NCBI GenBank assembly: GCA_965230215.1
Contig: CBDDKN010000001.1
Coordinates: forward strand, 992,001 to 1,056,000
Reading direction: 5' to 3'
Source of the DNA: RFSX01 sp965230215
GTDB lineage: Bacteria; Bacteroidota; Bacteroidia; Chitinophagales; Saprospiraceae
DNA length: 64,000 nucleotides
Of this stretch, positions 61,576 to 64,000 are shown in pieces. Under the pieces are notes generated by a model. The model was not told the origin of the DNA and made no database searches. It saw only the letters and a program-made list of their open reading frames with translations. Position 1 is the first letter of the stretch, and each line of letters opens with the position of its first letter. The position numbers were made by a program, and so were the translations under genes.

Positions 61576-62455
61576 TTGTTGAAGAAAGAATACTTCTCCC
61601 AACTCTTTATTATCTGTCTACTTGCACTTAATCATGGATCAATCCAAGCGCATAATGACTTTAAAAACCAACATGCCATAGGAGATACGGCTCATCTGAT
61701 TATCCTTCTGGGGCAATCCAACGCCATGGGAAGTGGACCGCGAACTGATCTAAAGCCTACAGAGATAAGAAAACACCCCAGAATCAAAATAATCGCGCCA
61801 TGGACATCTGGGTTTGAAGTCTATGAACCCGCTCATCCAGAAAAATCCTGGGTAGGAAATAGCAGAGGCTGGCATCCACAATCACCCGATCATCTCCCCA
61901 TAAACAATGCCATTGGATTTGGAATAGAGTTAAGTCTATGTAACAATATGCTTCAAGATTTCAGACACCATCTACTTGTTGAAGCATACGATATCAGCAT
62001 CCGGGTTTCAAAAGCATTGGCAGAAAGATTCACTAGCTTATCAAAGTCTGGATTCAATCTATAATGATGCCATTCAATATCTTAAGCAAACACATGATGA
62101 GGTTATTGTAGAAATGGTTATTTGGTGCCAGGGAGAATCAGATGCCAATACTGAAGACAAAGCAGATTTTTATACCAGGCAATTCCCAAACTTTGCAATG
62201 GATCTGATGAAAAGATATGCAACTGAAAATTCAGCATTAATAATTCCGACAATTAATGACCAGGTGTATCCCTATGCAGATATCATAAGAAAGGTGCATA
62301 AAGATCATGCAGCTGCAAATAAATTCAGTTATTTTGTTGAAGTCAATGATCTTGAATACCATAATGACAGCGTGCATATTGCCGGGTCAGGATTAAGAGT
62401 TCTTGGAGAGAGGATCTATCAGGTATTTAAGAATCATAAACAGAATTTAGAATAA
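61576..62455 (+). pseudogene. Frameshifted SGNH carbohydrate esterase-like gene
   Basis: Two frames join to one protein of about 290 residues. The first (from TTG 61576) has a signal peptide (QLFIICLLALNHGSIQA) and block I LIILLGQSNAMGSG. The second holds VIWCQGESDAN and the block V pair in DSVHIAGSGLRVLGERI, as in sialate O-acetylesterase-like SGNH enzymes. The frame shifts by +1 at about 62002-62007 (GGG TTT). Removing one G gives ISIRFQKHWQKDS. The ATG at 61498 is in frame but overlaps the divergent MBOAT start and precedes the signal peptide. It sits before the second MBOAT gene. Confidence 0.75.
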
Positions 62456-62488
62456 TCATATATCAGGGTATAGTTAAGATCAATTATT

Positions 62489-63925
62489 ATGCTGTTTAAC
62501 AGTCTATTCTTTATTTTTATTTTCTTTCCACTTTTCCTGGCATTGTACTTCCTTGTTCCTGCCAAGCTCAAAAATCTGATGCTTCTTATCGCCAGTCTTG
62601 CATTCTACAGCTTTGGGGAAGGCTTATATACTCTGATCTTGATTGCTTCCATTTTCATTGATTATTATGCAGCACATATCGTTTATAAAGGCCACAGGAC
62701 ATTAGGCCTATCATTGTCCATGGTCTTCAATTTAGGTCTGCTCTTGCTGTTCAAATATTTTAACTTCACACTGGAGAATCTAAATCTGTTGCTGGAAGCA
62801 TTTTCGCTGTCTGACTGGAAGATCCAATCAGGTCTCCCACTCCTGCTTCCTCTTGGTATCAGCTTCTTTACTTTCCAAACCATGTCCTATACCCTGGATG
62901 TATACTTTAAGAAAATCAAACCATCTGAAAATTTGCTTGATTTTGCAGCATATGTAACAATGTTTCCTCAGCTCATTGCAGGACCTATCGTCAGATATGC
63001 AGAAGTTGAAAAATATCTTATCAAAAAAGATATAAGCCTCAAGAACTTCTCAGATGGCATTGAAAGATTTGTCATTGGATTGGCCAAGAAAGTCTTGATA
63101 GCCAATACGCTTGCCAAGGTCGTGGACAGCATATTTGATACACCAGTCATGGAACTGAGCACCGGCTGGTGCTGGATCGGCATACTGCTATACTCCCTAC
63201 AGATATTCTATGACTTTTCAGGATATACAGATATGGCTATCGGCATGGGAAAAATGTTGGGGTTCAAATTTCCAGAAAACTTCAACTTTCCATATATCGC
63301 CAAATCAGTTCGTGAATTCTGGCGCAGGTGGCATATGACACTTTCTCGGTGGTTTAAGGACTATCTGTACATACCACTTGGTGGCAGCCAAAGGTCAACA
63401 AGGAGAACATACATCAACCTTTTCATAGTATTTGTTATAACAGGCTTATGGCATGGCGCAAGCTGGAACTTTCTAATCTGGGGTTTGATTCATGGTTTTT
63501 TCATCATCCTGGAGAGGCTTGGCTTGCAGAAACTACTTGACAAATTGCACTTTTCAATCAGTCATATTTATACACTCATGGTCGTTGTGATTTCATGGAT
63601 ATTCTTTCGATCAAGTGATTTTGATTATTCGATCAGTTACTTCAAACAATTATTTATTTTCTCTTCCGGAGATGCATCCCGTTTAAGCTTTTTACATTTC
63701 TATCACTGGAATGCGGAAAACATCATCATGTTTATAATTGGTGTTATCGCTGCTGTTCCGTTCTTGAAATTTATTTCCGGATTCAAAGGTGTAAAAATCC
63801 TGAGCTCAAATTATACCAACACAATTTACTTACTCAAAACGCTTTTCATAATCACCCTGTTTATACTATGTTGTGCTCACGTATCTACGGATGAATACAA
63901 TCCGTTCATCTACTTTAGATTTTAA
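62489..63925 (+). CDS. MBOAT-family O-acyltransferase, second copy
   Basis: The 478-residue membrane protein has the same landmarks as the gene at 60087: LLPLGISFFTFQTMSYTLDVYF, LIAGPIVRYAEVEKYL, LQIFYDFSGYTDMAIGMGKMLGF, EFWRRWHMTLSRWFKDYLYIPLGG and TGLWHGASWNFLIWG with the catalytic His. It is near 40 percent similar by eye and is the better match to classic AlgI. It is preceded on the same strand by the broken SGNH gene, which should be its partner. The two MBOAT/SGNH modules are therefore mirror images. Confidence 0.93.
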   Translation: MLFNSLFFIFIFFPLFLALYFLVPAKLKNLMLLIASLAFYSFGEGLYTLILIASIFIDYYAAHIVYKGHRTLGLSLSMVFNLGLLLLFKYFNFTLENLNLLLEAFSLSDWKIQSGLPLLLPLGISFFTFQTMSYTLDVYFKKIKPSENLLDFAAYVTMFPQLIAGPIVRYAEVEKYLIKKDISLKNFSDGIERFVIGLAKKVLIANTLAKVVDSIFDTPVMELSTGWCWIGILLYSLQIFYDFSGYTDMAIGMGKMLGFKFPENFNFPYIAKSVREFWRRWHMTLSRWFKDYLYIPLGGSQRSTRRTYINLFIVFVITGLWHGASWNFLIWGLIHGFFIILERLGLQKLLDKLHFSISHIYTLMVVVISWIFFRSSDFDYSISYFKQLFIFSSGDASRLSFLHFYHWNAENIIMFIIGVIAAVPFLKFISGFKGVKILSSNYTNTIYLLKTLFIITLFILCCAHVSTDEYNPFIYFRF

Positions 63926-63928
63926 CTT

Positions 63929-64000
63929 TTATCTCCATGAATATTTTACATCATCCCAAGGAATGGTCTCTATGATTTCGCCCATGGTAATCTTAGGATA
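63929..64000 (-). CDS. Unidentified CDS, C-terminal 23 residues only
   Basis: On the minus strand a frame is open from the window edge to TAA at 63929-63931, ending ETIPWDDVKYSWR. It is convergent with the MBOAT gene at 3 bp spacing, which fits the tight packing of this genome. Too little is visible to name it. Confidence 0.35.
   Translation of the reverse strand, partial: YPKITMGEIIETIPWDDVKYSWR

Noticed and set aside
1..64000. CRISPR arrays, tRNA/rRNA genes, insertion sequences, attachment sites
   Set aside because: I looked for spaced direct repeats, cloverleaf-like segments, transposase motifs and terminal inverted repeats and found none I can support; short tRNAs could be missed by eye.

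Overview
The window looks like a chromosomal segment of a Bacteroidota bacterium, probably from a Saprospiria/Cytophagia-type lineage, though I cannot place it more precisely. The evidence is: type IX secretion (T9SS) C-terminal sorting domains on three secreted proteins; a PorT-like gene overlapping menG; BshC (bacillithiol) and menaquinone genes; few visible Shine-Dalgarno sites; frequent TTG starts; and several upstream elements matching the Bacteroidota promoter pattern TTG-N17-23-TAnnTTTG. There are no tRNA, rRNA, IS or CRISPR elements that I can recognise.

Region 1 (1-19.9 kb) is mostly housekeeping: bshC (partial), accD, hemE, dapB, an Asp-box T9SS cargo, a TPR protein, gyrA, menG-porT, acpH-like, ychF, hxlR-dinB, pdhB, mpl, mnmD and a glutamate-type symporter. 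All of these read as intact.

Region 2 (19.9-27.5 kb) holds envelope and secreted proteins, several of them damaged. A lipoprotein/T9SS Asp-box gene has a +1 frameshift and no normal start codon. A VanZ-like gene is split by a +1 frameshift. A large GT39-like membrane protein appears to be split by one in-frame TAA. A DPM1-like GT2 follows them.

Region 3 (27.7-49.1 kb, + strand) is a long polysaccharide locus. It has three genes of the UDP-GlcNAc3NAcA pathway, GDP-fucose synthesis (gmd, fcl) and an ABC exporter (Wzt/Wzm type). Next comes a sulfotransferase fused to a roughly 470-residue coiled coil, then a 1097-residue GT/GNGPSL/PPMP-domain/FkbM fusion, then a second sulfotransferase-like protein. 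The locus continues with a stand-alone PPMP-domain protein, two GT2s, a cyclase / CMP-transferase / 2-hydroxyacid dehydrogenase / SDR module, a second GNGPSL-type protein and a lipoprotein carrying the same PPMP domain. I propose that this is an ABC-exported glycan with a sulfate-capping molecular ruler, analogous to WbdD, plus a previously unnamed glycan-associated domain present in three compartments or architectures.

Region 4 (49.1-64 kb) has two divergent-from-locus S74 (tail-fibre type) secreted proteins, rfbB-rfbC-rfbA (dTDP-rhamnose precursors), an O-antigen ligase/polymerase, a WcaJ-like initiating sugar transferase (again with no normal start codon), a GT2 and a third sulfotransferase. 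It ends with two head-to-head MBOAT/SGNH O-acylation modules, one of whose SGNH genes carries a +1 frameshift.

Taken together, regions 3 and 4 would activate sugars, build a glycan on a lipid carrier, decorate it with sulfate, methyl and acyl groups, and export it. A recurring theme is single-base lesions limited to the envelope genes.
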